Source of the DNA: Providencia burhodogranariea DSM 19968
GTDB taxonomy: Bacteria; Pseudomonadota; Gammaproteobacteria; Enterobacterales; Enterobacteriaceae
Direction: 5' to 3'
NCBI RefSeq assembly: GCF_000314855.2
Contig: NZ_KB233222.1
Span: 2,305,893 to 2,369,892 of the forward strand
Length of the DNA: 64,000 nucleotides
Shown: positions 41,325 through 51,962 of the stretch, in pieces
Layout: every line of letters starts with the position of its first letter
How positions within the stretch are numbered: the first letter of the stretch is position 1
The notes under the pieces: generated by a model
Seen by the model: the letters and a program-made list of their open reading frames with translations, nothing else
Databases searched by the model: none
What the model was told of the DNA's origin: nothing
Position numbers and translations under genes: made by a program

Positions 41325-41513
41325 ACTTAGCATTAAGTTACTCAGTTGTTAACTAAATATAATTTATATGTTTTTCCTTAATTATAGCCAAATTAATTCG
41401 AATTGCTTTTATCTCTAAGCCTAATCAAAAATAAATCGTATTTTGCCCCCTTGATATAATTAAAAGTATAAGGGGAGCAAAGTAAAAGGAGTTAAATTTG
41501 CAACAAATGAACG

Positions 41514-42242
41514 TTAGTTCACATCTGAAACTGCGATAATTGGTAATATAACCGCATCACCAACTAGCGTAAATGGAGTTGCCAATATATTACTAATTAA
41601 GTTCAAGCCATTAAACGATGAGACTTGTTCTGGTAATAGAAGCTCAACTTTATAGGGATGTGTCATTTTTTCATTTTTATCAAATTGGTAGTCAATACTA
41701 TTTTTCGCCATTAACACGCCACCAATAACAGTGACTTTATACCAATCTTTGCGAACAGGATCTGGTGATAATTTAAAGCCAGAATTGATTAATAATTGTT
41801 TTTCTTCATCCGTGAATTGTGTGCCTGGTACAGTTCTTGTAGTCAGTACGTCACTTAATATTGCCGTCACACCTGGTGTTGTTGATTCATATATTTTAAG
41901 TTGAATGGTTTGTTTGTCTCTGTTGCGAGTTTCTAAAATAATTTGTTTGTTCAACTTATTGAGTATAAGTAAATCATCAGCTCCCTCAGCAATAAAATAA
42001 AGATATGTATCACCAACAAAACCTACACCATTCTCAGGAATTTTTAGTGTTTTATTTGAAACTTTTTCATCAAGTTTTAATTTGAAATTTTTGAATTCAA
42101 AGGCCGAAACAATCGTATCTTCTGCTTGAACTTTATATTGATAATCTTTGCTTACAACCGGAGAATCCTTCCAAACATGTGCAGTGCAGCCATTCATGAG
42201 CAACCCAAGGCTTAAGAGCATTAATCCTTTTAATATTTGCAT
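41514..42242 (-). CDS. Putative lipoprotein of unknown function
   Basis: A 242-residue protein with a lipoprotein signal peptide: hydrophobic core and lipobox LMNGC, with Cys19 as the lipidated residue. The mature domain is mostly beta-predicted by eye. Near the C-terminus (ISNILATPFTLVGDAVILP, about 215-233) there is a hydrophobic stretch reminiscent of small envelope lipoproteins such as the YceK/YidQ group, but the overall family is not recognised. It is monocistronic between moaA and ybhK, interrupting the usual neighbourhood, so it is probably a genus-level accessory gene. Residue 20 is Thr, not Asp, which favours outer-membrane sorting. Confidence 0.7.
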   Translation of the reverse strand: MQILKGLMLLSLGLLMNGCTAHVWKDSPVVSKDYQYKVQAEDTIVSAFEFKNFKLKLDEKVSNKTLKIPENGVGFVGDTYLYFIAEGADDLLILNKLNKQIILETRNRDKQTIQLKIYESTTPGVTAILSDVLTTRTVPGTQFTDEEKQLLINSGFKLSPDPVRKDWYKVTVIGGVLMAKNSIDYQFDKNEKMTHPYKVELLLPEQVSSFNGLNLISNILATPFTLVGDAVILPIIAVSDVN

Positions 42243-42577
42243 TTCTCGACCTGAACTTCCCTAAAATAATAATTTTTTCAATCTGAACAGTTAATCACAC
42301 TCTATTTTCCTTTTAATTAAGAGCAATCCTAGAATAGTGCTTACCTATCCCCCTTATCTTTTCTGTATAACATAAAACGAATTTATAAAATAAATGATTT
42401 TTATTGCGTTATATTTTATCGATAAACGAAGATAACCCATAATAAGTGACTCGGGAAGCGGAGTGCAGGCAACAACAATACAGCTTGAAGTATGACGGGT
42501 ATAAAGGATTACGGGTATAATTTATTAAAACTCTGTATAATACGCGCGGCTCTAAAAATAACTAATATAGGAACACT
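42243..42577. other. Intergenic gap upstream of ybhK
   Basis: The 335-base gap carries the promoters of the divergent lipoprotein gene and ybhK, plus half of an ERIC-type element at 42447-42500. A TATAAT at 42536 is a possible -10 for ybhK without a good -35. Confidence 0.5.
42447..42500 (+). repeat. Partial ERIC element (right half)
   Basis: AAGTGACTCGGGAAGCGGAGTGC...CAACAACAATACAGCTTGAAGTATGACGGGTAT matches the right half of ERIC-type repeats. The left half is absent. Confidence 0.65.
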
Positions 42578-43486
42578 ATGCCGAATAGTAGTCTGACTGA
42601 TTTCAGACATGTTGTCGCTCTTGGGGGCGGGCATGGGCTTGGTCGTGTAATGTCTTCTCTCTCATCTTTAGGCTCGCGATTAACTGGGATCGTCACAACA
42701 ACCGATAACGGTGGTTCTACAGGTCGAATTCGTCGAGCTGAAGGCGGTATTGCATGGGGAGATATGCGTAATTGTCTCAACCAATTAATTACTGAGCCTT
42801 CTATTGCATCGGCTATGTTTGAATACCGCTTTAGTGGTAACGGTGAACTCTCCGGCCATAATTTAGGCAATCTAATGTTAAAATCATTAGATCACCTCAG
42901 CGTACGCCCGCTTGAAGCCATTAATTTAATACGCAATATGTTGAAAGTTGATGCTCAACTGATCCCAATGTCAGAATATCCAGTTGATTTGATGGCAATT
43001 GATGAGATGGGTAACGAAATTTATGGCGAAGTGAATGTCGATGCATTAGCTGAACTACCAAAAGAGTTGCATCTCTATCCAGCAGTAAAAGCGACTGTAG
43101 AAGCCATCGATGCCATTCATCAAGCAGACTTGATTTTAATTGGTCCTGGTAGTTTCTTTACTAGCCTTATGCCACTTTTATTACTCAATGAGATCACAGA
43201 GGCTTTGCGTGATTGTAAAGCGCCGATGATTTATATTGGAAACCTTGGAAAAGAGCTCAGTACTTCGGCAGCAAGCCTAAGCCTGCAAGAAAAATTAGCC
43301 ATGATGGAAGAACATATTGGTTGTAAAAAAATTGATGCCGTGATTGTTGGCCCAAGAACCAATATAAAGCCAATCTGCCATGAGCGTTTAGTCACACAGC
43401 GAGTTTTAGAGGCTGATGATGTTCCTTATCGACATGACCGCAAATTATTGCTGCAAGCTATCGAAGAAACCGTACGCTTATTTTAG
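42578..43486 (+). CDS. ybhK: YvcK/YbhK family protein (gluconeogenesis factor)
   Basis: A CofD-like fold protein of 302 residues, the same length as E. coli YbhK. It opens with the nucleotide-sugar binding loop [12 protein letters not shown] and continues with [13 protein letters not shown]. YvcK homologues bind UDP-sugars and are needed for growth on gluconeogenic carbon sources in Bacillus; the E. coli role is less clear. It resembles CofD but is not an F420 enzyme. It ends 98 bases before a strong hairpin. Confidence 0.92.
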   Translation: MPNSSLTDFRHVVALGGGHGLGRVMSSLSSLGSRLTGIVTTTDNGGSTGRIRRAEGGIAWGDMRNCLNQLITEPSIASAMFEYRFSGNGELSGHNLGNLMLKSLDHLSVRPLEAINLIRNMLKVDAQLIPMSEYPVDLMAIDEMGNEIYGEVNVDALAELPKELHLYPAVKATVEAIDAIHQADLILIGPGSFFTSLMPLLLLNEITEALRDCKAPMIYIGNLGKELSTSAASLSLQEKLAMMEEHIGCKKIDAVIVGPRTNIKPICHERLVTQRVLEADDVPYRHDRKLLLQAIEETVRLF

Positions 43487-43584
43487 ACTTAAAATAATTT
43501 AAAATACCAGTAAGCAAACCGCAAAGTGGTATCGATGAAAAAATTTTAATTTTGCTAAGCAGCTGATATTGTTATGAACAAATC

Positions 43585-43611
43585 CTCAGAAGCCTGATTC
43601 AGGCTTCTGAG
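43585..43611. terminator. Bidirectional terminator ybhK / Nudix gene
   Basis: An almost perfect palindrome with 13-bp arms (CTCAGAAGCCTGA / TCAGGCTTCTGAG) lies between convergent stops, 9 bases from the Nudix gene stop. Confidence 0.75.
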
Positions 43612-43620
43612 ATAAATGTC

Positions 43621-44061
43621 TTAATAATCAGCGAGTATTTCTTGAATGTTTGCAGGGTAGACTGTCTCTACCGTTTCAATAAGTTCATTAAGCCCCCACC
43701 AATGATGCCCAGCAATAACTGATTTTTCATTCTCAGTCCATCCGTCAGTATTGATATCGTCTTCAGCGAATTTCACTCTATAAAAACGCTCTTTTGCCAG
43801 AACTGTTTCCCCACAAGGAAGGATCATTTCGAACGTTTTTTCTGCAACACATCGCCCAACATTATCCCTCAGAATACCCGTTTCTTCGCGGAGTTCTCTG
43901 ATAGCAGCTTCCTCAAATGACTCTCCCACTTCCACTCCTCCTCCTGGAGTAGCCCAGTATAACTTACCTGCAAGAGCATCATTACTATGGACAAACTGAA
44001 ATAACAGTACTCGATTATCGGGATTAATGACCAACAAACGAGCAGAGCAGCGAACACGCAT
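43621..44061 (-). CDS. Nudix hydrolase
   Basis: A 146-residue hydrolase of nucleoside-diphosphate-linked substrates. The Nudix box is complete: GGGVEVGESFEEAAIRELREETGI (about 40-63), with the metal-binding REEE glutamates intact. The opening RVRCSARLLVINPDNRVLLFQF is typical of small housecleaning or mRNA-decapping-like Nudix proteins. Substrate cannot be predicted. It sits upstream of the uvrB end in the same orientation, with a separate promoter likely. Confidence 0.85.
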   Translation of the reverse strand: MRVRCSARLLVINPDNRVLLFQFVHSNDALAGKLYWATPGGGVEVGESFEEAAIRELREETGILRDNVGRCVAEKTFEMILPCGETVLAKERFYRVKFAEDDINTDGWTENEKSVIAGHHWWGLNELIETVETVYPANIQEILADY

Positions 44062-44173
44062 CTCTATTTCCTATCTTAAGCATTACAGTTAAAACAATCT
44101 GGTTATCACTAACATCCCTTTGTTTAGAAAGGCGACCGCCAAATACTGCGTTGTTGTGCTTTTTATAATTCCG

Positions 44174-46192
44174 CTAAGAATTCGCGATAAAGAGATCTCT
44201 AAGCTCTTGAAGCTGATCCCTCACATTAGCGGCTGCTTCAAACTCCAAGTCTTGCGCATGTTTGTACATTTGTGCTTCAAGCTGTGATATACGGTGCTCC
44301 AACTCTTTGGTTGAGAGTAACTTAATGTCATCACGCTGATCTGTTTTCCCGTTATCTTTGCTTTTCCCTTTACCTTTGCCACCGACTTTATGACCAATCT
44401 GTAAGATATCCCCAACTTTTTTGTTCAAGCCTTGTGGCACGATACCGTGCTCTTCATTAAACTCTATTTGCTTAGCACGACGGCGCTCAGTCTCGCGAAT
44501 CGCTTTGTCCATCGACTTAGTAATTCGGTCGCCATAAAGGATCGCTTTACCATTAAGGTTACGCGCTGCTCGCCCTATTGTTTGTATCAATGAGCGCTCA
44601 GAACGTAAGAAACCTTCTTTATCTGCATCTAAAATTGCCACCAATGAAACCTCTGGCATATCAAGACCTTCCCTGAGCAAGTTGATCCCAACTAGCACAT
44701 CAAACACGCCCAAGCGCAAATCACGAATAATTTCAACACGTTCGACTGTCTCAATGTCAGAGTGAAGATAACGGACTTTTTGACCATGCTCTTCAAGATA
44801 TTCGGTTAAGTCTTCAGACATACGTTTCGTCAGTGTCGTGACAAGCACTCGCTCATTTTTCGATACTCGAATACGGATTTCAGAAATTAAATCATCGACC
44901 TGTGTCGCAACTGGACGCACTTCAATAATCGGATCAAGTAGCCCAGTAGGCCGAACGACTTGCTCAATCACTTCAGTGCCTGACTTTTCTATCTCATAAT
45001 TGCCCGGTGTAGCAGAAACATAAATTGTTTGAGGTGCCAATGCTTCAAATTCTTCAAAACGCATTGGTCTATTGTCCAACGCCGAAGGTAAACGAAAGCC
45101 ATATTCAACTAGTGTTTCTTTGCGTGAACGGTCACCTTTATACATCGCACCAATTTGTGGGATAGTCACGTGAGACTCATCAACCACCAGCAAACCATCC
45201 GCAGGGAGATAATCAAATAATGTTGGTGGTGGCTCCCCTGGCGCACGCCCAGATAGGTAGCGCGAGTAGTTTTCGATGCCAGAGCAATAACCTAGCTCAT
45301 TCATCATTTCAAGGTCAAATTGTGTCCGTTGAGAAATACGTTGCTCTTCAAGGAGTTTATGATTTTCGAGTAACACTTTGCGCCTATCGACTAACTCGAC
45401 TTTAATTTGTTCCATTGCTTCTAAAATACGCTCTCTTGGTGTGACGTAGTGCGTTTTAGGGTAAACAGTAAAGCGAGGGATTCGATGCTGAATTTGCCCT
45501 GTTAATGGATCAAACAGTGATAACCGCTCAACCTCTTCGTCAAATAATTCGACACGCAACGCATACTCATCCGACTCAGCGGGGAAAATATCAATCACCT
45601 CACCGCGAACTCGAAAGGTGCCTCGGGTAAAAGCTTGGTCATTTCGGCTATATTGTAAATCCGCAAGACGGCGTAAAATTGAGCGTTGATCGATAATCAT
45701 GCCATCGCTCAAATGCAGCATCATCTTCAAATAGCTATCGGGGTCACCAAGACCGTAGATTGCAGAGACTGATGCCACGACAATCACATCTCGTCGCTCA
45801 AGCAATGCCTTTGTCGCAGATAAACGCATTTGCTCTATATGTTCGTTAACGGAAGCGTCTTTTTCGATAAAGGTATCTGAGCTTGGCACGTAGGCTTCAG
45901 GCTGATAATAATCATAATAGGAAACAAAATATTCAACCGCATTATCTGGGAAGAAGGCTTTCATCTCACTATAAAGTTGTGCAGCTAAGGTTTTATTATG
46001 TGCCATTAACATGGTAGGGCGATTTTCTTTTGCGATAACATTGGCGATAGTGAAGGTTTTACCTGAACCAGTTACACCTAATAGGGTTTGATGAGCTAAA
46101 CCATCTTCCAATCCCTCAGAAAGTCGACGAATTGCCTCAGGTTGGTCCCCTGCTGCTTTAAAATCAGAATACAATTTAAATGCTTTACTCAT
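44174..46192 (-). CDS. uvrB: Excinuclease ABC subunit UvrB
   Basis: The damage-verification helicase of nucleotide excision repair, 672 residues. Visible features are Walker A GVTGSGKT near 40, the beta-hairpin region [12 protein letters not shown] near 92-103, the DESH box near 338, motif [11 protein letters not shown] near 535, and the C-terminal UvrC/UvrA-binding UVR motif ([23 protein letters not shown]). A LexA-type operator lies 38 bases upstream of its start. Confidence 0.98.
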   Translation of the reverse strand: MSKAFKLYSDFKAAGDQPEAIRRLSEGLEDGLAHQTLLGVTGSGKTFTIANVIAKENRPTMLMAHNKTLAAQLYSEMKAFFPDNAVEYFVSYYDYYQPEAYVPSSDTFIEKDASVNEHIEQMRLSATKALLERRDVIVVASVSAIYGLGDPDSYLKMMLHLSDGMIIDQRSILRRLADLQYSRNDQAFTRGTFRVRGEVIDIFPAESDEYALRVELFDEEVERLSLFDPLTGQIQHRIPRFTVYPKTHYVTPRERILEAMEQIKVELVDRRKVLLENHKLLEEQRISQRTQFDLEMMNELGYCSGIENYSRYLSGRAPGEPPPTLFDYLPADGLLVVDESHVTIPQIGAMYKGDRSRKETLVEYGFRLPSALDNRPMRFEEFEALAPQTIYVSATPGNYEIEKSGTEVIEQVVRPTGLLDPIIEVRPVATQVDDLISEIRIRVSKNERVLVTTLTKRMSEDLTEYLEEHGQKVRYLHSDIETVERVEIIRDLRLGVFDVLVGINLLREGLDMPEVSLVAILDADKEGFLRSERSLIQTIGRAARNLNGKAILYGDRITKSMDKAIRETERRRAKQIEFNEEHGIVPQGLNKKVGDILQIGHKVGGKGKGKSKDNGKTDQRDDIKLLSTKELEHRISQLEAQMYKHAQDLEFEAAANVRDQLQELRDLFIANS

Positions 46193-46903
46193 TACCCATG
46201 CCTCTTAACGGATCAACCCATCTATGATACTGGATAAAAAACCAGCTTCAAGTATTGAGTTTAAAAAATATCCATCACTGACTTTATTATCATTATGGCA
46301 AGGTTATCCCCAAAATTTCTCTTGACCTTAAGCTATTTATATATTTTATGCTGACGCAATTATCAGCCTTATCACAAATAAATTTGCTTAGCTTGATTTT
46401 ATTTAACTAATTGTATTTTATGATTATTATTTATAAGTCCGAAATCACATCAAATAAAGGCAAAGCCGCTTGTGACCTTGGATGCCATTACTTTTATAGA
46501 TCTAATTCACAAGGTTATCCACAGAAATGGTGGATAACTCTGCCATCCCTTTAGCATCATGCTTTCCCGTTATCCTTATAAAATAATATTCACCCGACAA
46601 ATGACATTAAAATGAAAATTTCGTGAAAATATTTTTACACTGAATTTATCAATAAAAGAAATTTTACTCTGTTTCATCGGATCGATATTGACAAAAACAG
46701 GCAATTCACGATCAAAAAACCATTTTTCGCTCAAGAAATGATCACCTCGAAACAACCCTATCAGATCCTTAATCAATGATGAAAATTACTCAAATTGATT
46801 GGCCTGTGTTATCCACATAAAGTGCAAGCTCAGCGCCCTGATTTAGTCAATTACGAGTTAATTTGAAATTTTCTATTATTTGGCACATGGCAATAATAAA
46901 AAT
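46193..46903. other. Non-coding region with DnaA boxes, uvrB-bioD
   Basis: This 711-base gap has no convincing gene. It contains the uvrB operator and four sequences matching or near the DnaA box TTATNCACA: TTATCCCCA 46304-46312, TTATCCACA 46515-46523, TTATCCACC (minus) 46529-46537, and TTATCCACA 46809-46817. The middle two form a perfect inverted repeat, GTTATCCAC-N7-GTGGATAAC. The bioD transcript probably ends in the right part. Confidence 0.65.
46230..46245 (-). promoter_or_regulatory. LexA box of uvrB
   Basis: On the minus strand CTGGTTTTTTATCCAG, followed by TATCAT as -10, closely follows the E. coli uvrB operator (ACTGTTTTTTTATCCAGTA). The left half has CTGG instead of the usual CTGT. 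Confidence 0.7.
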
Positions 46904-47578
46904 TTAAAGTGCAGATAAATTGATATATTGACCAAGATCGGTCATCAATTGCAGATTTTGGTATGGTATCGTTCCAAGACAAGGAGAGCTGATCAACCGA
47001 TTAAGAGTAGCAAAATATTCGACTTGGTAGGCTCCAGCAGGTTCAATCTCATTGGCAATCCAACCAACAAGAGTCAATCCTGAGTGTTTGATAGATTCTG
47101 CGGTTAATAAAGCATGATTGATACAACCAAGCTTGATACCAACGACCATGATAACAGGTAGCTGCTGTTCAATGACCCAATCTGCATAATTTTTCTGTTC
47201 TGATAACGGTGTATACCAACCACCCGCACCTTCAACCAGTACCCATTGAGCCTTCGATTGCAATTGTTTTAAGCCATCATTCATGACAGAAAAATCAATC
47301 GGTTGTTCCATTTTTTCACTGATAATATGTGGTGATGTTGGCGCCCCAAAAACGATAGGGTTCACTTCCTCATAACTTAGCGATAAATGACTATTCGCTT
47401 GTAAAAAAAGTGCGTCACTGTTACGTAACCCTTCGGATGTTATCTCGCTTCCTGAAGCAACAGGCTTATAGCCCGCAGTTTTGAACCCTTGCTGGTTAGC
47501 TGCTTGTAATAAAGCACAACTTGCAACTGTTTTACCAACTTCGGTGTCTGTACCTGTTACAAAATAGGTTTTAGTCAC
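46904..47578 (-). CDS. bioD: Dethiobiotin synthetase BioD
   Basis: An ATP-dependent carboxylase that closes the ureido ring of dethiobiotin from 7,8-diaminopelargonate. The 224-residue protein has the P-loop GTDTEVGKTVAS near 8-19 and VEGAGGWYTPL near 111-121. It overlaps the end of bioC by 8 bases and ends the bioBFCD operon. Confidence 0.95.
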   Translation of the reverse strand: MTKTYFVTGTDTEVGKTVASCALLQAANQQGFKTAGYKPVASGSEITSEGLRNSDALFLQANSHLSLSYEEVNPIVFGAPTSPHIISEKMEQPIDFSVMNDGLKQLQSKAQWVLVEGAGGWYTPLSEQKNYADWVIEQQLPVIMVVGIKLGCINHALLTAESIKHSGLTLVGWIANEIEPAGAYQVEYFATLNRLISSPCLGTIPYQNLQLMTDLGQYINLSAL

Positions 47579-48356
47579 GATAAATTATTCCAAATACTGT
47601 TTGATAAGTTAACACGAGTCCATCATTTGACATAGGATAGGCGGAAGCAAGCTGATTTAGCTTTTGTCTAGTCATCAATCCACCTTTTCTTCCAGCAGTT
47701 AAATGTGTGGCTCCAATTCCTTTGAGTGAATTAAGTAAGCTGGTTAGGTCAGGATAATAGAGTTTATCTGGCTGTAACATCAGTTGGTGTCGCCATGTTT
47801 GGCAGCTTTCAGCTATTTCTTGGTAGCTGAGAAAGTTATTTACATGTGATTGTTCATCAAGTGCGGTCCATGCGAGTGATAGCTCACTCAACGACCCTTG
47901 TGCCAACGTCGTAAAAGCAATGACTCCCCCCAATTTCGTCACGCGATACAATTCGGATAATGCATCCTTCAAATTACCGCACCACTGGAGAGCTAAATTA
48001 GAAAATACGATATCAAAAACTTTATTATCAAAAGGTAAAGACTCCATATCTGCACAAATATAACCAGCTGCGGCACCTTTACTTCGCGCGACTTCTAACA
48101 TGCCAGAAGCTAAATCCAATGCCATCACATCTGCACCCGACTCGCTCATCACCTGACTAAAAAAACCTGTTCCACAACCGGCATCCATAACTTTTTTTGC
48201 GTGTAAATTATGGCTATTACTCAGTGTGGACGTTAATAAATTGAGCAATTGATGCCCACTATTTTGCTGATAATGTGCTATCGCATCATAACGCTTTGCT
48301 GCTCGGCCAAATGCTAACGCGATTTTTTGTTTTTCATCACTTAGTGGCAAAACCAT
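47571..48356 (-). CDS. bioC: Malonyl-ACP O-methyltransferase BioC
   Basis: A SAM-dependent methyltransferase that disguises malonyl-ACP so that fatty acid synthesis can build the pimeloyl chain. The 261 residues show the SAM motif [13 protein letters not shown] near 56-68, the acidic loop [10 protein letters not shown] near 79, and FSNLALQWC near 115. It overlaps bioF by 20 bases upstream and bioD downstream. The pimeloyl-ACP esterase bioH is not in this window. Confidence 0.95.
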   Translation of the reverse strand: MVLPLSDEKQKIALAFGRAAKRYDAIAHYQQNSGHQLLNLLTSTLSNSHNLHAKKVMDAGCGTGFFSQVMSESGADVMALDLASGMLEVARSKGAAAGYICADMESLPFDNKVFDIVFSNLALQWCGNLKDALSELYRVTKLGGVIAFTTLAQGSLSELSLAWTALDEQSHVNNFLSYQEIAESCQTWRHQLMLQPDKLYYPDLTSLLNSLKGIGATHLTAGRKGGLMTRQKLNQLASAYPMSNDGLVLTYQTVFGIIYRD

Positions 48357-49491
48357 GTATCACCTCCAACAATCTGTCGATATCTTGCTGATCATGCGCA
48401 GCACTTAACGTGATCCTCAGGCGCGCACTACCCGGTGGTACTGTTGGCGGCCGAATAGCTTGCCCCCACAATCGGTTTTGGCGTAAAAAAGCAGCTAGCT
48501 GTAGGCTTTTATCATTATCACCAACGATTAAAGGCTGGATTGCGGTCTCTGAAGGTGCGAGCCGCATTTCATTAAGCTGAATATTTTTTCTAAAATAAGC
48601 GATATTTTGATTGAGTTGTGCTCTTGCGGCATCAGCCTGCCTGACCTGTTTTAGTGCGGCGGATAAAGCGACGGCCTGAGCTGGTGGCATTGATGTGCTA
48701 TAAATCAAATGACGAGCAGCTTGAATAAAATAGTCAGCAGTTTGTTCATCACATAACACAGCTGCACCACTTAAACCAAAAGCCTTACCGAAGGTAACAA
48801 TCAACAATTCCGGTTTAACACCATAAACATCACAACTCCCGCGCCCTTCTCGTCCTTTTACTCCAATTCCGTGAGCATCATCCACCATAAGCCACGCATG
48901 ATTTTCTTGAGCTAGTTTGTGTAAATCATCTAGTGGCGCACTATCTCCATCCATACTGAAGACGCCTTCTGTGACTACTAGAGTTTTACCTTCAGACGGG
49001 TTGGTGAATAATTTTTGTAATGCTAATGAACTATTGTGAGTAAAACGGCGTAAGTTGGCACTTGATAGCATTGACGCTTCAAGAATAGAAGCATGGCTCA
49101 GTTTGTCGGCTAAAATACGATCGCCTTGCCCCATCAATGCTGTTATCACCGCTTGATTAGCCGCAAAACCAGAAATAAACAATAGCGCTCTTGGGTAATC
49201 TAACCATTCAGATAAATTATTTTCGAGATCATAATGAGCTTGAGTAAAACCAGTGACATGCCCTGAGCCACCACTTCCCACACCATATAGCGCAGCACCT
49301 TGCTGCCAAGCCTCAACAACTTTTGGATGATGGCTTAATCCCAGATAATCATTACCTGAAAAATTCAGATATTTTTCCCCACTGACGTGTAATTCACGAC
49401 CAGTACTAAAATCAATACATGTTCGCTTACGCCAAGCAAAGTCTCGCTTACGCAGTGACAATTGTGATTGAATAAAAGCTTGCCAACTCAT
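48337..49491 (-). CDS. bioF: 8-amino-7-oxononanoate synthase BioF
   Basis: A PLP enzyme joining pimeloyl-ACP and alanine. The 384-residue protein has [16 protein letters not shown] near 45, the [11 protein letters not shown] Asp/His pair near 201-211, and the PLP lysine in [12 protein letters not shown] near 231-242. I start at ATG 49491 (MSWQAFIQ), matching E. coli; a TTG one codon upstream is also in frame. Its start overlaps the bioB stop (TGATG). Confidence 0.95.
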   Translation of the reverse strand: MSWQAFIQSQLSLRKRDFAWRKRTCIDFSTGRELHVSGEKYLNFSGNDYLGLSHHPKVVEAWQQGAALYGVGSGGSGHVTGFTQAHYDLENNLSEWLDYPRALLFISGFAANQAVITALMGQGDRILADKLSHASILEASMLSSANLRRFTHNSSLALQKLFTNPSEGKTLVVTEGVFSMDGDSAPLDDLHKLAQENHAWLMVDDAHGIGVKGREGRGSCDVYGVKPELLIVTFGKAFGLSGAAVLCDEQTADYFIQAARHLIYSTSMPPAQAVALSAALKQVRQADAARAQLNQNIAYFRKNIQLNEMRLAPSETAIQPLIVGDNDKSLQLAAFLRQNRLWGQAIRPPTVPPGSARLRITLSAAHDQQDIDRLLEVIHGFATK

Positions 49492-50528
49492 CAAATTGCC
49501 GCATTATAAAAATGTTGGTTATCAGCAGTTAAGATTGTTTCTGCTAATTGTACTGCCTGTTGATTATCATCATCAGCGACTTCAATACGTTCAGGGTTAA
49601 TATTCAATTTTCTAAATAAAGCGATATCGGTATTTTCATCCGGATTCGATGCAGTGAGAAGTTTACAGCCATAAAACACCGAGTTTGCTCCAGCCATAAA
49701 ACAAAGTGCTTGGGTTTGTTCATTCATGTGATCACGTCCAGCCGATAGCCTGACATAAGATGTTGGCATCATGATACGCGCGACCGCGATAGTCCGGATA
49801 AAATCAAATGCATCGACATCTTCATTATCGGCCATTGGTGTCCCCTCAACTTTCATCAGCATGTTGATAGGCACACTTTCTGGAGGCTTAGGCAGGTTAG
49901 CTAGCTGAACTAACATAGCTGCACGATCACTGACTTTCTCACCTAAACCTAAAATTCCGCCTGAGCACACTTTAATGCCAGCTTCTCGTACGTTGCCTAA
50001 TGTATCTAAACGGTCTTGATAAGTTCTCGTGGTAATAATGTTACCGTAATATTCAGGCGAGGTATCAAGGTTATGGTTGTAGTAATCAAGCCCTGCTTCA
50101 GCAAGACGCTGAGCCTGATTGTTATCAAGCATTCCCAAGGTCATACAGGTTTCCATTCCAAGGGATTTGACTTCCTTGACCATCATTTCGAGATACGGCA
50201 TATCGCGTTCTCGCGGATTGCGCCATGCTGCTCCCATACAAAAACGAGTTGATCCCGCTTGTTTGGCTTTTTTGGCTGATGACAGAACTTGTTGTACTTC
50301 CATTAAACGTTCGGTTTCTAATCCGGTTTTGTAACGAGCACTTTGCGAACAATATTTACAATCTTCAGGACAAGCGCCTGTTTTGATAGAAAGCAAAGTA
50401 CTGACTTGCATTTGCTGTGGGTCAAAATGCTGGCGATGAATTTGTTGGGCTTGAAATAAAAGCTCAAAGAAAGGCATTGAAAACAAATCATTAGCTTGTT
50501 TAGTTGTCCATTTTTTTAATTCACTCAC
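49491..50528 (-). CDS. bioB: Biotin synthase BioB
   Basis: A radical SAM enzyme inserting sulfur into dethiobiotin. The 345 residues include the SAM cluster CPEDCKYC (near 53-60) and the other cluster ligands further on (CSGG, CMTLG), with the conserved arginine in [11 protein letters not shown]. First gene of bioBFCD, divergent from bioA across a BirA operator. Confidence 0.97.
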   Translation of the reverse strand: MSELKKWTTKQANDLFSMPFFELLFQAQQIHRQHFDPQQMQVSTLLSIKTGACPEDCKYCSQSARYKTGLETERLMEVQQVLSSAKKAKQAGSTRFCMGAAWRNPRERDMPYLEMMVKEVKSLGMETCMTLGMLDNNQAQRLAEAGLDYYNHNLDTSPEYYGNIITTRTYQDRLDTLGNVREAGIKVCSGGILGLGEKVSDRAAMLVQLANLPKPPESVPINMLMKVEGTPMADNEDVDAFDFIRTIAVARIMMPTSYVRLSAGRDHMNEQTQALCFMAGANSVFYGCKLLTASNPDENTDIALFRKLNINPERIEVADDDNQQAVQLAETILTADNQHFYNAAI

Positions 50529-50579
50529 AACTGCTCTCCATCTGAAAAATGAGTTGTCAGTTTAAATATTGTGGTTATC

Positions 50580-50612
50580 ATGTCAACCAAATTAAATAAA
50601 ATAAGTTGACAG
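50580..50612. promoter_or_regulatory. BirA (biotin repressor) operator
   Basis: Half-sites ATGTCAACC (50580-50588) and AGTTGACAG (50604-50612) are inverted with a 15-base AT-rich spacer. This follows the enterobacterial BirA frame TTGTAAACC-N15/16-GGTTTACAA. TGTCAAC/GTTGACA is perfectly symmetric. It sits between divergent bioB and bioA and would repress both. Confidence 0.8.
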
Positions 50613-50620
50613 TGAATCTC

Positions 50621-51892
50621 ATGAATAGTTCTGATCTTGCTTTTGATACCAAACATATTTGGCATCCCTATACTTCAATGAGCCAACCGATCCCAACCTA
50701 TCCTGTGGTTGAAGCCAAAGGCGTTGAGCTCATCATGGCTGACGGCAAAGTACTGGTTGATGGTATGTCTTCATGGTGGGCTGCCATTCACGGTTATAAT
50801 CATCCTATTTTGAATCAAGCAGTGACAGCTCAATTGCAAAAAATGTCTCATGTGATGTTTGGTGGAATAACTCATCCAGCAGCCATTAAGCTCTGTCGTC
50901 AATTGGTCGAAATCACCCCTGAACCACTTGAGTGTGTTTTTTTAGCCGACTCCGGCTCAGTTGCTGTTGAAGTTTCTCTGAAAATGGCGCTGCAATATTG
51001 GCAGGCTCGAGGAGAGAAGCGCCAACGCATTTTAACCTTACGTCACGGTTATCATGGTGATACCTTTGGCGCAATGGCAGTTTGTGACCCTGAAAATTCG
51101 ATGCATGGGCTCTACAAAGGTTACTTACCACCGCATATTTTTGTCGATGCCCCCCAATGTGGATTTCATGAAGAATGGGATAGTCGTGATTTAGCCGCTA
51201 TTACGCGTGAAGTGGACGAAAAACAACAAGAAATAGCAGCTATCATCCTTGAACCCATTGTACAAGGTGCAGGTGGAATGCGCTTTTATCACCCTAAGTA
51301 TTTAAAAGGTGTACGTGAGCTATGTGATCGCTATGGCATATTGCTAATAGCCGATGAAATTGCCACTGGGTTTGGCCGTACTGGGAAGCTCTTTGCCTGC
51401 GATCATGCCAATATTTCTCCCGATATTATGTGCTTAGGAAAAGCTCTCACGGGTGGCTATATGACGCTTTCTGCAACAATAACGACACGCCATGTCGCCG
51501 ATACTATCAGTAATGGCGAAGCGGGATGCTTTATGCATGGACCAACATTTATGGGGAATCCCTTAGCCTGTGCAGTTGCTGATGCAAGCTTAAAACTATT
51601 ACGAGAAAGCCCTTGGCAACAAACTGTGGCTAAAATTGAGCAACAACTCATCGAAGAACTCACGCCTTTATCTTCGCATTCCAGAGTGAAAGATGTTCGA
51701 ATATTAGGCGCGATTGGTGTGGTTGAAATGTGCGAGCCTGTCAACACAGCTGAGCTACAAAAGAAATTTGTCGCTCAAGGCGTTTGGGTGCGACCTTTTG
51801 GACGTCTGATTTATGTAATGCCACCTTATATTATCTCACCAGAGCAATTGAGTAAGGTGACAGGAGCAATAAGAAAAGTGATTGAGGAGTGA
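50621..51892 (+). CDS. bioA: Adenosylmethionine-8-amino-7-oxononanoate aminotransferase BioA
   Basis: A class III PLP aminotransferase that makes 7,8-diaminopelargonate using SAM as amino donor. The 423 residues include IWHPYTSM near 12, MSSWWAAIHGYNHP near 48, the PLP-binding ADEIATGFGRTGK near 243, and the lysine in LGKALTGGY near 272. I use ATG 50621 (MNSSDLAFD), which aligns with the E. coli start; a TTG at 50606 is in frame but lies inside the BirA operator. Confidence 0.95.
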   Translation: MNSSDLAFDTKHIWHPYTSMSQPIPTYPVVEAKGVELIMADGKVLVDGMSSWWAAIHGYNHPILNQAVTAQLQKMSHVMFGGITHPAAIKLCRQLVEITPEPLECVFLADSGSVAVEVSLKMALQYWQARGEKRQRILTLRHGYHGDTFGAMAVCDPENSMHGLYKGYLPPHIFVDAPQCGFHEEWDSRDLAAITREVDEKQQEIAAIILEPIVQGAGGMRFYHPKYLKGVRELCDRYGILLIADEIATGFGRTGKLFACDHANISPDIMCLGKALTGGYMTLSATITTRHVADTISNGEAGCFMHGPTFMGNPLACAVADASLKLLRESPWQQTVAKIEQQLIEELTPLSSHSRVKDVRILGAIGVVEMCEPVNTAELQKKFVAQGVWVRPFGRLIYVMPPYIISPEQLSKVTGAIRKVIEE

Positions 51893-51916
51893 ATATCGCC
51901 TCAGTCATTGGGGAGA

Positions 51917-51949
51917 ACAAGGGACTGTTGAATAGCAATCGTCCCTTGT
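51917..51949. terminator. Hairpin between bioA and pgl
   Basis: Inverted repeat ACAAGGGAC/GTCCCTTGT with a 15-base loop lies between convergent genes. It lacks a U-run on either strand. Confidence 0.45.
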
Positions 51950-51962
51950 CATAGATTGAAGC

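Larger units (their letters stand above)
41062..41513. other. Intergenic region moaA / lipoprotein gene
   Basis: This 452-base gap holds the Moco leader, the ModE-type site and the moaA promoter region. At 41442-41480 a long inverted repeat (TTTGC-C-CCCTT / AAGGGG-A-GCAAA) could terminate the lipoprotein gene, which ends at 41514. No extra gene was seen. Confidence 0.55.

Noticed and set aside
46576-46776. 66-codon frame between uvrB and bioD
   Set aside because: No family resemblance, no ribosome-binding site, and located in DNA dominated by DnaA boxes.
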